From Ottelia alismoides (lineage: Eukaryota > Streptophyta > Magnoliopsida > Alismatales > Hydrocharitaceae), in assembly GCA_037367405.1 (NCBI GenBank), contig JAZKJV010011616.1, positions 1 to 64,000 of the forward strand: a stretch of DNA of 64,000 bases, in the 5' to 3' direction. The notes under the pieces are model-generated. The model saw only the letters and a list, made by a program, of their open reading frames with translations, had not been told where the DNA came from and did no database searches. Below, in pieces: positions 45,301 through 58,120 of this stretch (positions are counted from its first letter, which is position 1; each line of letters opens with the position of its first letter). The position numbers and the translations under genes were made by a program.

Positions 45301-46213
45301 TTTAACTTTTGAGAGGTGATTTATTAGGTTAGATAAATAGAGGTATTTAAAGTGTATAGTATACATAGTGGTATATATACATTATTTACATGATTTTTAT
45401 TGATTTTTTATTTTGTTATTTTTCTGTATTTCTTATATTGAGTCAAATACAATATTTACAATTAAGTAAAAATACAATACATAGAAATATGTACAAGAAA
45501 TTAAATAATCAAATAATATGCACACTATGCATAGGCATAATATACAATAGCACCCAAAATAGTTACATTTCACAATTTAGTGCTGATTTTTATGAAACCA
45601 CCTCCATTTTAATGATTATTTAATTTTGAGTATATTGAAATTGAGTTTGATGAATTTTATGTTTTGGTGGAGAAGATATTGATGTAAGAAGTAGAGCTTT
45701 GTGACTTTTTCAGAGTGATGCAATTTACACAATATACACTAATTATTTATGCAATTATTTTTATTATTTACAAAAGTTTTTTATGTAAAAATTTCAAGAA
45801 GAATCATTTTTATTTGAGTTTAATTTAAGTACAAATAAATTAATGAAAAGAATGTATATTATATACGGTAATATACAAGTAATGAATGTACACAAATGGA
45901 TATTTGATTTTATATATTTTTGGTTTTTAGACCTTATCTCCCCTACTTTATTTCTTGTCGATGAGGCCAAGCCTTGATCTTTTCTCAGGGTCAGATTCAA
46001 CATGTATCAATTACATATACACAGTCTTTATTTTCTTTATTTTTCCTTTGTCTTTTTATTTATTTATTTTAGGTTAAAATAGTGATAAATATGCAATATT
46101 TACACAAGAATTTGGGTTCTTAAAAGAATAGATTTACTGATATTTACATGTTTTTTTATAAGGGATTTTAAGCTACAATAGATGAATAAAGATGTTGAAA
46201 TATAGATTCATAA
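42368..46213 (-). repeat. Element B right LTR (5' LTR)
   Basis: This 3.85 kb repeat of 27518-31529 is clearly diverged. The minus-strand start is at 46213, where the expected TGATGAATC has become TTATGAATC. A TATA box is at 44734-44741. The outer 0.6 kb also matches 1-586. Confidence 0.8.
44734..44741 (-). promoter_or_regulatory. TATA box in B right LTR
   Basis: The minus strand reads CCTATAAATATTCC; TATAAATA is a good TATA box in the 5' LTR. Confidence 0.7.
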
Positions 46214-46728
46214 TCTATGTATATACTTTACCTAATTCTTTTAAATAATAAGACACACTCCCGTGTAAATATCTACACATATTTCTTCTTGAGCTCGTTG
46301 TATTTGAACTTAGAAGGGAATACCCCGCTTCACAAGGAAAGAGTTGTCAGATTTGGGAATTAGGGTCACCATGTTGAAGAAGACTGACTTTTACCGCTTC
46401 AGCCAAGGATACCTATATTCCACATATATTGTCCAAATTATTCACAGTCATAAAGATTTGCATATGAGTTGACTTATTCTGGCCTGGTTATTGAGGAAAC
46501 TTGAGCGGAGTTTTATGATTCTCAAAGGTTGGTGTGTTTAAAATAAGTTTCCCAATAAGGTTCTTACCAAACTTGATGTCCAAAGGTCTTACTGAGTTCC
46601 AAACATTGATTTTGTGAAGACAAGATTAAGAGTTAAAATCAATCAAAGTTCTTTCTTTTCTTTATTTTCTTTTTCTACGCTTATAGGCTTGAGTTTGCTA
46701 GGGACTAGCAAAGTAAAGCATAGTGGGG
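46214..46728 (+). other. Element A 3' end with polypurine tract
   Basis: This plus-strand counterpart of B's 3' region (31680-32000) ends in AAGCATAGTGGGG (46716-46728), directly before an LTR start TGATGAATTTCC. It is best explained as the last part of element A, separated from 26870 by element B. No coding is seen. Confidence 0.65.
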
Positions 46729-49700
46729 TGATGAATTTCCATTTCAAAACCTTTATTCTTTCATTCTAGCATTTAAACCCAACATAAATGCTTGTAAATA
46801 TATTATTTTACATGAATTAACATTCGCTATTTATTGTAAAAATATTGTATAAAATACATTGTTCAAAGACAAAATAAAAGAATAAAGAAAATAATAGAAA
46901 ATGAAATAATATTCCAAATGTATTTTATGACCCTAAACCTCAAGAATTAGGCATCATGATGACCGAGTCGGCAAGGAATAAGGTAGGGGAGATAAGTGTC
47001 AAAAATATAGTAAAACCTTTATTTTATTATTTATTCATCAAATCAAGAAGTTTTATGCATGAAAGATGTAGATAAAATACATAGACATTTTAAAAATTAA
47101 TATCACACAAAATAATACATATTGTACATTCTACACTCAGTTGAAAATATCCTTAACCCAAACTTCCGAGAATCATATCTTCTCCATATGAACTCAAAAT
47201 GCATCAAAATCACTTTAACTGCATATAACATTTTAGTAGCTATTTAATGAACTAGTTTTATTTAATTTGGAGTTAAGAAGCAAAAGTTAGGTTTTGGATC
47301 CTATTGTATTGTATACCTGAATAAAATATTCATTTTATTTATTTTTTATATTTTTCATATTTTACATTTTTATAATTTTGTAAATATTGTTTATAGTGTA
47401 TGTACATATTTAGAATATAATAAAATTAGAAAATATACACTTGAATAAAATAATATACAAAAATATATAGATAAATATACTATACATATACCTTTATAAT
47501 TTATACCTCTATTTATTTAAGTGTACAAATAAACTCAGCAAAAAACTATAAAAATATATTTATGTTTATTTAAATAAGTTATAATTATCAATTATGTATA
47601 TAAAATAATAAAATATAAAATAAAAAGTATAAGTAAAATGCATATATCATATGTTTATATAACTATAAATGAACCCTTAAAAAGTAATATAGAATAAATT
47701 AAGTCTTAAAAATAAATAAAAGAAAATAATAAATATTTTTCGTGTTTTATTCAAAAATTAATTACTATTTTATTTATATTTATTTCTCTTTTTTACTTTT
47801 GTTTTTGTCCTCTTGAAGGCAATGTGGCCCAATCGTCTGCTCACCTCGGTCAACTCTCTGATCGATGCTCTGGCTCGTGTCAGGCTCAATTTTGACCCAC
47901 CTTCCTTGATTTATTATGCCTGATCCTTGCACTATTTTTGCTCGACTTCTCATTGGCTTTTGTACCTCAATCAATGCACTTTCATGTGCATTTGATTTTT
48001 CGATTAGAAGGCCACTGAGATAAGTGTTCTTCCCCAAACCCCCTTTATAAGATATCTCATCTGACCTCCATTCATTTTTTTAATCCCTATTATGCCATTC
48101 AAACCCTAATCTTCAAGAAACTCAAGTTTCTTGGTGACAACAGGAGCCTAGAGGAAGAAACGATGAAGCATTTATTATAGAATCGAGGTTGATTCGAGGT
48201 GTTGCCACCGGCCTGTGCTCCGCTACGTGCCGGTGTAGGTCTGATATGCCCTCTTTTTCTCATTCTTTTATGTCCCCAGTTTAGCAGTAGAATAGACTCG
48301 CTTCCCATTTCCTTAGATTTCTTATAAGTTTTTGTAAAATCCAAAAAACATCTTCTCGGAGTTCTTGCTCTGCCTCCTGCTTCTAATCACATTGACCAAC
48401 CTCTGCCTCTGCTATGACCTCCATCTCCTTCCCCTTGATCTTCTCTTCAGCCTACACATGATCACCCCTCTTGATCTCACTAAGATGAAGGGTAACAACA
48501 CTCCTCCTCCGCTACTCATCAGAGTTATCACCGACCGCGTTCATAGATGCTCATCCTGACCTACCAAGATCCCCATATCCATCATGTTTGCATGCCTGAG
48601 CTTCCGGCAGGATCTAGAGGGCCAAAGGAATCCGTATGGGTTGATTTTGATAAAGCACAATGTACCTGGAGCCCTCTCACTTATCCGACCTTATAAAACC
48701 TCATCGAAGCTCTATGTGCTCATATGAAGCATGAAACAACTCCAGGGCACTTCTAGCCATGTTTTGGGACCTTGAGGATATCCTTAGGTGGCCAGAATCG
48801 ATCGCTGGCATGAATCGGAGCTCAGACCGTAGGGTGTTCTTCCCTGCTCTTCCAGGAGAACTCCATGTCGTTTGATTAGGAGCCACTTCTAGTAGGAGAA
48901 GCAACCATTGAATGCACGTATCATGCACCGTTGGAACCCCATCTGGGATCTAATCTCAAGCGTCTGATGTGAAACGTCTTCGTGCAACCTCAGAGTGAAG
49001 CGTGACCAAGTGAAGCCAGAGCCATTGATCGAACGCATGGGGGTATTTTGCATACAGACCATCCTGCTTTTTGTATTTTCATTTCATTCTATAAACATTT
49101 GTTTAGCGTAGAAATCTTTGTAATATTTATATTTTGACCCCTATCCTTCTCATATTTGCATTTTGGTCCAAGCCACATCACCTTACGTGGCTGTATGCAT
49201 TAGGGGACTCGGCTTTGAACCTAAGCCCCTAGGCCTTTTGTATTTTGATTTGGTCCTTATTTTTTAATATATTGTAATATTTTCTTAGAAAATTGTATCT
49301 AACGCCCTTGACTTTGTGTTAATTGCAAATATACGCCTCTACGTATTGTTTATTAAATATTTTTTGGAAAAAAATTGTAGACTTGGCCCAAAGGTTGACT
49401 TTCGTGTTCAGTAAAGGGCGAGATACTTTAAATAATTCCATAAATACCTTTTTCAGTATTTGTTTTCCTTTTGTAGATTTGTGTAATTAAAAATAGCTTC
49501 GGGTCTCTAAAAATTTGTGGATTATTACTATAAATACCTGACATACATAAAAACCAACATATTTTTGGTTAGTTATTCTAAGGTTATTTTATAATTATTA
49601 AAATTAAAACCAAGTTGTTTGACCCTATTTGCATTTAAAATACAAAAAAAAGTTTTTTTAAAAATTACAAAAAAATGTGATTTTGTTTATTACTGTATTT

Positions 49701-50399
49701 TGAGCCTAAAGACTAAGCATCCCTGAAAATAGAAAAAAACCAAAAATTAAAAAGATCCAAAATACTCATGAAAACTCTAAAAAATCTTTTTAAAATCCAA
49801 AAATGATGGTTTCTATCTCTAATTTTCTTTGCCTTATTTATTATGTATTCAAAATAGTTTTGGAAAATTTCAAGCTATTTTGATATTTTTAATATCCAAA
49901 TCGATTCTAGTTATTTAAATTGTTCATTATTTTGACTATTTATTAACTTAAAACTACAACAAATAGTTATACTTGTATCATCATTAATTATCATGAAAAT
50001 TAAAAAATAGAAAATATAAAAAGAAAATATAAATTACAAAATTAAAAATAAAAAATATATACAAATTAAAATTCAAAAAAATTACTTAATAAACACCCAC
50101 AAAAGAATTTAAAAACCCTTAATACCCAAAATCATTTATTATCATCTTTATGCCAATTTTGATTGTCAATTCTCCGATGTTCTCTGAGTTCAACCCCTAC
50201 TGTACTTGTCCCCCCACACAATCTATTGTAGGGTATAATAAATTTTGACCCTTTGCTTAAGTGATTTATTTCTTGGGTGGGTTAATTATTGATTAAACAC
50301 AGTTGTTGAGAGGTCATCACATTGACTGGGTCCACTCCTTGTGAGGCTCGTTTTAAACCCATCGATTTTCCCTGTTTATCAATGATCATATCATTGTCA
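46729..50399 (+). repeat. LTR1, 3' LTR of element A
   Basis: A 3.67 kb LTR starts TGATGAATTTCC after a PPT and ends CATTGTCA. Landmarks shared with LTR2, LTR3 and the solo LTR: a GTTAGGTTTTGG.CC phrase (47287), a GC-richer centre (47800-49050), a TATA candidate (48045), a block of TTTGTATTTT-like phrases (49060-49330) and a CTCAACCCCTACTGTACTTG phrase (50188), which recurs in LTR2 at 54641. Protease sequence of another copy follows directly, so the LTR may also serve as 5' LTR of a deleted element. Confidence 0.8.
48045..48052 (+). promoter_or_regulatory. TATA candidate in LTR1
   Basis: TTATAAGA lies in the GC-richer centre at the place homologous to TATATAAG of the solo LTR (56784). Confidence 0.5.
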
Positions 50400-51015
50400 A
50401 AATATTGCAATATATTATGCTTGAAATCCCTTTGCTGATAGACATAGAGTACCTGTCTGTTTTGAAAAGAGTACTGAAAGAAGAATGTAAAACAAAGCAT
50501 GTGAACAACAGAAATAGACAGAGAAAAACAGAGACGTGTATCCTCACTGTGGCCACCGCCAATGCCATCAGCAATCTCCCAAAAAAGAAAGACAAGGGAG
50601 CTCGGCTCGTCAGATGCCAAATATTCAATCAGGAGTTTGAACGCACATTGATCGACAGTAGATCATCCATTTATTTATTACCTTCTTCCCTACTAAAGAA
50701 ATTTGGATTAGGGCCGCACATGCCCACAAAGATGATTTTGTAGTTGCATATATCCATAAAGAGGCCCAAGGGCATGCTGGATGACGTGATCTTCATGTTT
50801 CAAGGGATGCAATTCCCTATTGATTTCATCATCCTATACATGTATACCTTAGCACCTCTATTTCATACCCCAATAATCATCGGATGACCATTCCTTCGAA
50901 CAGCCGAGGCAGTGGTAGACTATGATATTCGAAAGATCACATTCCACTCCTGTAGTGACAAAGTGCTAATAAATATGGTTCTCAAACCAAGACCAACTGA
51001 AGTGGCATCTATATG
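50400..51015 (+). pseudogene. Element C protease fragment between LTR1 and LTR2
   Basis: The frame 50405-50743 reads QYIMLEIPLLIDIEYLSVLK, then NAISNLPKKKDKGARLVRC, then FERTLIDSRSSIYLLPSSLL, the protease of this family. The triad Asp-Ser-Gly is Asp-Ser-Arg (50654-50662). The remaining part to 51015 is the protease C-terminus (PIIIG, then PFLRTAEAVVDYDIRKITFH). PBS, leader and gag are missing: LTR1's end is joined directly to the protease. The reading stops where LTR2 begins. Confidence 0.82.
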
Positions 51016-54000
51016 TGATGAATCTCCACTTCATCACCTTTACTCTATCATTTTTACCATTAAACCCTAGCTAAATTCATGTATATATCATTATTTTTCA
51101 TAGATTAACATTCATTATTTCTTATATAAATATTACATAAAATACATTGTTTAAAGCAAAAATAAAAAAAATAAAGAAAACAAAAGAAAAGAAAAAGAAT
51201 AAAATTCTAAAGGTTAATTGCGACCGAAAACCTCGAGACCTATGCATCATGATGATTGGTTCATCAAGAAAAAAAGTAGGGGGAGATAAGTGCCACTAAA
51301 TAAAAGAAACATTAATTCATAAATACCCAGTTCACTTTCGGATCCATTTTATACTTTAATATTTATACCTAAAATGAGGAAACATTGTATATGAAAGTTG
51401 TATATGAAAATATATAGAAAAATACAAAATTTACTTCACACAAAAATAATACAAATCGTACATTTTGTACTCAATGAGAAAAGCTAAAACCAAAACTTGT
51501 TGGACCCAAAACTTCTCCATCTGAACTCAAAATGCATCAAAATCTCATTAATTGTATATAACTTTCTATTATCTATCTAATGAAGATGGTTTCAATTAAT
51601 TTGGAGTTAAGATACAAAAGTAAGGTTTTGGACCCCTATTATACAATAAACTTAAATAAATTATTTAATTTATTTTTCATTATTTTACATTTTTACTATT
51701 TTATAAATTTTCTTTATAGTATATATACATATTAGAATAAAATAAAACCATAAAAAGCAACCAAAATAAAATTATAAACAAAAAATACATAGATTAATAT
51801 ACTATACACATACATATATAATTCATACCTTTATTTAATGAAGTGTACAAATAAACTACGAAAAATACAATAAAAATATTTTTGTGTCTATGAAATAATC
51901 TATAAATATATAAATTATGTATCTAAAATAATAAAACGTAAAATACCAAAAAAACAAAAATAAAATACACATAACATAGGTAAATACACCTATCAGTTAT
52001 CCTTTATAAAATAATGTATAATAAATTAAGTTGTAAAAATTAAAAATAAAAATAAATTACGACATAAAATAACAATGTTTTTTATTTTGACCAAAATTAA
52101 TAAAATCATTTATTATTTTACAATCAATTAATAAGAGTTAATTGGCATGTTGTCATGTAGTGAGTCGACGTGGACCAATCAGTGTGAGGCTCTCATGGAC
52201 CCAAGTCAACTCCTCTTCTTCTTGGCCGCCCCACCTGTCAAAGTGTTGTACCCGACGTTCCTTGATTTTTTCCATTGTCCCTTGCATCTTTTGGGGCTGA
52301 TTCCTTCTTGACTTTTGCTCCTCGATCATCCTTCTTTCTTGCACCCATCTTTTATCGATCTAAAGAGCCTTGTTGAGTGTGCTCTCATTGATCAAAGGGC
52401 TGCCTGTATTAAGCATCTCTTCCATCTTCCATCGCCATTTAATCCATCTTCCACTGTCCAAACCATAATCTCCGTGCACCTCGAGCATCCTGGTGACAAC
52501 ATGAAGCTTGGGGAAGATTTAGTGAGCTAGTTGGTATTGAATCGACCTCGATACAACTCTGGCCACCTGCTCCGCTACGAGTTGGCTCCCTTAGTCCTGG
52601 TCCGGTAAAGCTCCTTCTTTCATGTTCTTTTTATTTTTTAGCGTATAAGTAGTACAGTACACCCTTTTATTTCCTTAGATTATATATGGTTTATCATAAA
52701 ATTCAATAATTTGATTTGTGGAGCTCCAACTCCGCCTCCTTATTTTGACATGCTCGATTGTCCTCCGCCTCCCCTCGTGCCTCTGTTTCATTCCCCAATG
52801 CTTTCCCTTCGCCTTGCGTACCTCTATATACCATGATCTTGCTTAGATCAGGCGACCAGGTCTGCTATCTCCAACGTTCGCCAAAGAGCTCCGCCCGAGT
52901 TCATCTCCGCTCCTGTTGACTTGTCAAGACCCCCATATCCATCCTTTGTGCATGCATTTCCTCCGTACATGTTTTCGAGGGCCAAAGGACCCCTCCTTGG
53001 TCTATTTTGATACAGGAGTTAGTTCCCTGGAGCTCTTTTCTTCCCGGACCTGCCAAGACCCCATTGATGGGTCTTGGATTGATTTGAAGGCTTCTACGGG
53101 TATGGAGGAGTTATAGCTCCCTTTTAAGTCCCTTGCAGCCATCTGAGACCACTAGAGAATGAAGCTTCAGCTCATCGAAGCAGTTCAGACTAGCATTTTG
53201 TCCATGTTCTTCCAAGGGACACCTTAGCCATGCGATCAGGAGCTTTGCTCAGTTTGCCCAACTATTATTCGATTAAGCGTGCCTCCACCATTGGATCTCC
53301 TTGGGAGATCTAATATCAGACATCCAGCTGAACCATTATCACGCAACGTGGACGTGACCCTGTGTCCATGTGAAGATCCAGAGTTGTCGATCGAGCATGT
53401 AGAGGGTATTTTGTGCACATGCTCTCCCACTTTCTGTATTTTAGTTTCAGTCTATAAACATTTGTATGTAGCATAAATATTTTTCTAATATTTACATTTC
53501 AGCCCTTGTTCTTCTCATATTTGTATTTAGGTCCAAGTTATGTCACTTCATGTGCCCGTAAGTGTGAGGGGACTAGGCATTTTGCACCGAAGAATCAGGT
53601 TTCCTATATTTGAATTTAATCCTTATATTTTAAATTATACGTGTAATATTTTCTCAGAAAATTTCATATGGCCCTCAGAACATTATAATAATTGCAAAAA
53701 TACACCAATTGGTAAAGTTTATTGGATTTTATTTAGAAAAATTGCATTTCTAGCCTTAACTTTCTCTGAGGTGTTCGTCTCTAGTCCAGAAACTTTAATT
53801 ATTTCCATAATTTCCCATGCTATTATGCATTTTATTTTTGTAGATTTTATTTTGTGAAAAATAGTACAAATTCATGGAAAATTCCCCTTAATACATGATA
53901 TACCTATCTATCACATATATTTTTCGTTAGGTATTTTGAGGTTAATTTCTATTTATTAAAAATAAAAAACTGAGTTATTTATCCTTATTTGCATTTAATA

Positions 54001-54835
54001 ATACATGAAAATTATAGAAAGGCTTTAAAAATTTACAAGAATTTAGATTCTATTTATTAATGTGTTTTAAGCTTACACACAAAAAATCATTAAAAATAGA
54101 AAAAGAAAATAACATAAAATTAAAAAGCTCTAAAATCCTTATAAAAATTACAAAAATTACTGAAAATTTCCAAAAATCTGTGTTATGTTTCTGAATTTCA
54201 TTCACTATATTTATTTAAAAAATAGCTTTGGAACATTTCGAGCTATAATGATATTTTTAATTTGCAAAACAATTTGGGTTATTTATCATCTTCACTATTT
54301 AAATTTGTTTATTCAATTAAAAATACAAAAATATTTTATTTTGGAATTTTAAACATTTATAGCTATATTTATAAAAATATAAAATTTATTTCTATATATA
54401 TAGTTATTTATACTTGTATTGTAATTATTAATTATCATAAAAACTAAAAATAAGAAAATTCAAAAAGAGAATAAAAAATATAAAATTAAAATTCTAAAAA
54501 AAAATATAAAAATAGAAATTTAAAAAAAATAAATAGTTAAAAAAACCTCAAAATTTTAAAAAACCTCTAAAACGCCAAAATCATTATTATCTTCGATTAA
54601 CCAATTCTGATTGTCTATTCTCTGTTGTTCCCTGAGCTCAACCCCTACTGTACTTGTCCACTATACATTTTATTATAGGGTATAATAAATTTTGACCCCT
54701 TGCTTGATTGATTTATTTCTTGTGTAGGTTAATTGTCGATTGACCTCATGGTCTTATTACTGATTGCCTCAGCGACATTTTATCTTCACTCTATGTGAGG
54801 ATATTATTTTAGACCCATACAAACCATTGTCATCA
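51016..54835 (+). repeat. LTR2
   Basis: A 3.82 kb LTR starts TGATGAATCTCC inside protease sequence and ends ATTGTCATCA before a PBS. It is homologous to LTR1 and LTR3. The GC-richer centre is about 52140-53400. No PPT precedes it, so it is a 5' LTR inserted in, or recombined with, the protease of element C. Confidence 0.82.
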
Positions 54836-54837
54836 AA

Positions 54838-54855
54838 TGGAGACATTGTCGGGGA
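54838..54855 (+). promoter_or_regulatory. PBS of element D
   Basis: TGGAGACATTGTCGGGGA lies two bases after LTR2 and has three mismatches to the PBS of element L. Confidence 0.7.
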
Positions 54856-55459
54856 ACAATTGGAGGCAAGAACATCCAACCCTACCAATCCCAATACCAG
54901 CAGCCTTCGCAACATGACAATAACAAGAGATGGGGATTTCAGTAACCGAGCTACAGGTAGCTACAGTATCACCCGTAGCTATAGGCTACTCAATATCAAA
55001 ACTCTTACTCCTCTCAGTAACACAAATAGTACTCTACTCGTCCCCTTCCTCACTCCTACTCTTAGGGATACCAGCAGCAGTCTCCCCAACACTGCTGGAG
55101 TCAAAGGCCCCATCATGGAGAATCTTCTAAGGCCTCGCTTGTGAAGCCAGTTCTAGCTTGTCTGGAGCAACTCATGAAAAATATGCTTGAAATGAGCCAA
55201 AAGATCGATGACATGATGGCTGGCAAAAATGTCATTCCATCCTAGGTCGAGGCCAATCTGAAAAATTTTCGACGCAAGGAGCAGGTAGCTTTTGGTGTTC
55301 TGCTCGATTCAGATAGAAATAATTTGTTTACATCTAACAATGTCACTCTAAGTATGGTAGAACACTTCATTCATCATCTACGACGAAGAGAACACATCTT
55401 CTATCTAATGGTGGACCATCAATCAAGCCAGTAGTAGGAGCCTAAGACATTTTTGGAGG
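54856..55459 (+). pseudogene. Element D gag C-terminus/linker (N-terminal gag deleted)
   Basis: Directly after the PBS the sequence reads an Asn/Thr/Ser-rich segment (SNPTNPNTSSLRNMT) matching element A at 2040-2080. Then comes the AKRSMT / FHPRSRPI region matching A at 2340-2420 in a shifted frame. Leader and capsid domain are missing, a deletion of more than 1 kb. At 55460 the solo LTR interrupts it. Confidence 0.7.
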
Positions 55460-55464
55460 AGCAG
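55460..55464. repeat. Target duplication AGCAG, left of solo LTR
   Basis: AGCAG precedes TGGTGAATCC; AGCAC follows the other end (59542-59546), a four-of-five match. The uninterrupted site in element A reads AGCAC (2624-2628). Confidence 0.65.
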
Positions 55465-56591
55465 TGGTGAATCCACGATTCATTACCTGAGTAATTAGCT
55501 GCATTTCATCATTTATTCGGCATTTTTATCATTCATGCATGTAAAACTAATATTAGCATTTTAACATTCATAATTGCATTCATAATCATCTTCACATTTG
55601 CAACCAACTTCATGCATTTTTAACTAATTCATGCTAACTCCAATTGACCTCAAAACACTTCCATTGTATACATATTACTAACAAGACTAATGGAAAATAC
55701 AAAAAAATAGTAACTCAAATAATTGGTCTGTGAGATAAAACCAATTCCAGGCTAGATAGACTAAACACTATATTTTCATCATACAATGTCCATTTAGGTC
55801 AACTCACTTTTAAAATATTTAAAGACCTTCAAAACAAGACTGATTTTATAAACATCAGAATTCGTATGTGAAAGTTAGGTTTTGGGCCTCTTTTGCATGT
55901 TTTGTATTTTACCTTTTTTTACCTAAAATTTTATGTACATAATTAACCCTTTTTCTTTTATTTCTTTTTCATTTGTGATCTTTGTTAAAAGTTTTAATAA
56001 AACCCACAAAAATCCAAATTAAAGATAATACAGAAATCAAAGAAACTGACCGAGTCCAAGTGTTCCCTAAGAGTCTATACAAATATCTCACCTTTTCTTC
56101 TTTATTTTATTCTATTATTTTCTTATTTATTAAAAATCCAAAAAATAGATTAATATGTAAATATTTATCTTTGATTTTATCGTTAGTTTTCTCGATTTTT
56201 CTCTTCATTAAAATCACTAAAAATTTACAAAACCCAAAAAATCAGTATTCTTCGTACATAGTGTACCCAAAAATATCATTTTGCACAGATGGCCTCTTTT
56301 CTTTAAAAATTTACAAAACCCCTAAAAATCGGTATTCTTCGTACATAGAGTACCCCAAAAAGATCATTTTGCACAGATGACCTATTTTGCTTTTGTTCCC
56401 TTCATGAAATTTGTATATCTCATTGGGACGAGCAATTTTCATGTTGAGCACTTTTCAATATGAGGTCATGTGCTATTTCTTTCTGATTTTTCATGGTATT
56501 TTTATTTCTGAATTTTCTGGAGTTGACACAACGTGTCATTCATTTAAACCCCTTTTTAATTTTATTTTTTATAAAAAAATAAAAAAAATCT

Positions 56592-57620
56592 CACCTCAGG
56601 TGCGACGCACGTGAGGATCCTTCCTTCCTACCAGTCAACTTGCATGTATCATCTTCCTCAACAAAATGGTGTGCTTCACGCACAACCTCCTCCGCCCATT
56701 GTGCATCGACCGCCAACTCTCTACAACCGCCAGACATCCTTCATGTTATCCTCTCATCCTCCTTATAACAGGGCGCCCCTCTCTATATAAGCCATCATCA
56801 TCGACGAGCTCCATCATCCTCCATCATCTACGACATGGAGAAAGCTTGAGAGGAAGGCCGATGACAAGGGCCCCCCATCTCAGGCAAAGCCATTCCGGCA
56901 AGATCAAAAGAGCTCTAATGTGCCCTGCCCGCGGCTAAGGCGACGACCAGAAGGAAGCCCACCGTACACTTCTAATCCCATGCAAAACCTAAAACTCCCT
57001 ATCCCTTTTCCTATTTTTCTTCTTCCCTTGCCAATCCATTTTCCCCTATATCATTCTTATTCCTACGCTTCATCTATCGCATCATCACCCATCGCCATCT
57101 CTACCTCCGTGCGGTGCACCAACTGCTCGTAGTGCACGATGCAGTCCATTGCCACGCTCCTCCATCTCCAATGCATGGCTAAGCGCTCTTCATTGCTTCC
57201 ACCCCACAGCAGCAGAGGGAAACGCCACCTACCTACGGTAACTCCAACAACATGTGATCATCTAGTTCACCATCCCTCATAGCTTCGTGCCCACCAGCAG
57301 ACTTTGTGCCTCCTATGTGGAGACTCGCCACCAGCAGCTTCCACAGACGCTCTGTCCACTGCCATGTGCGGCAGAGCATGTGTCACTCCCCTGGACGACC
57401 TCCATCCACTGCAGCTACAGCCTCATCCTCGCCTCTAACCGTATGCGAGCCGCTCCCTGCCGCGAGCTGCTCCCCACCAGCCTCCCGTGATTCCAGCTCC
57501 AGTTGCACCACTCCCATCGGGTCAAACGAAGAAGAAAGGGGTCTCAACCCCTCACATGACCAACATCCCCCGCTTGAGGATATTTGCATTTCACCCCTCA
57601 CAGTCTACCATATTTCCAGA
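56592..57620 (+). other. GC-rich promoter/R region of the solo LTR
   Basis: About 1 kb of GC-richer DNA lies between AT-rich arms. Overlapping frames (56666-56938, 57287-57490, 57306-57629, and minus 57383-57601) are Pro/Ser/Arg-rich without domain features and look like composition effects. The homologous centres of LTR1-3 do not keep these frames. Confidence 0.5.
56784..56791 (+). promoter_or_regulatory. TATA box of the solo LTR
   Basis: CTCTATATAAGCCATC is a strong plant-type TATA context in the GC-richer centre of the LTR. Confidence 0.7.
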
Positions 57621-58120
57621 GGAGTCTAGCCACTCTAGGGTCACGTGAGGAGCACATGACCCCTAGAAAAATTGCATCCCCCCTCGCAGTTTATATGTAT
57701 TTACACCTAAATCTAGTCTGCATATTTATTTTATTTTATTTCTGTTATTGCATTTAGAACCCTATGTTCTCCCTTTTAATTTGAACATCATTTATTCATC
57801 CTTTTATTGTTCTAAAAATAGCACTTTGTTCTACAACTAATTTTCTATAGTATGACATTTGTGTGATATTTTTGTGGCTTGTGGTTAATTAATGATTAAT
57901 TTTCTTGTAAAAAGTCATGTATTTTACACAATCTATGATTAAAATTCAAAGATAATTATCCACAGTACCAAAAATTGCCAAAAATTCATGGATCATAGAA
58001 TTAATTGTTAATAACATTGTACTAAAAATAATAACATTCGCATGCATAGTTTTCTTTGGACAATCATTTTGTACATTTACATTTCATTGTGATTTTGCTA
58101 ATAAGGATACCGTCCCCCCT

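Larger units (their letters stand above)
26880..46213 (-). mobile_element. Element B: minus-strand Ty3/gypsy (Tat/Athila type)
   Basis: On the minus strand: 5' LTR 42368-46213, PBS near 42347-42366, leader, gag, protease, RT, RNase H, integrase, 3' hairpin cassette, T/A repeat tract, 3' LTR 27518-31529. A further PBS and leader piece (26880-27514) lies outside the 3' LTR, so the unit is LTR-internal-LTR-partial leader and not a simple element. The two LTRs are clearly diverged (about 80% by eye in the part compared). It lies tail-to-tail in element A, whose sequence stops near 26875 and resumes at 46214. I could not define a target duplication at the left end. Confidence 0.8.

Noticed and set aside
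53540..53857. Plus-strand frame of 105 codons in LTR2
   Set aside because: It lies in the AT-rich right arm of an LTR and its counterpart in LTR1 is broken.
55982..56380. 132-codon frame in the solo LTR with repeated Lys/Asn/Tyr-rich text
   Set aside because: It contains a local duplication (around 56215-56385) of AT-rich DNA and no recognisable protein feature.
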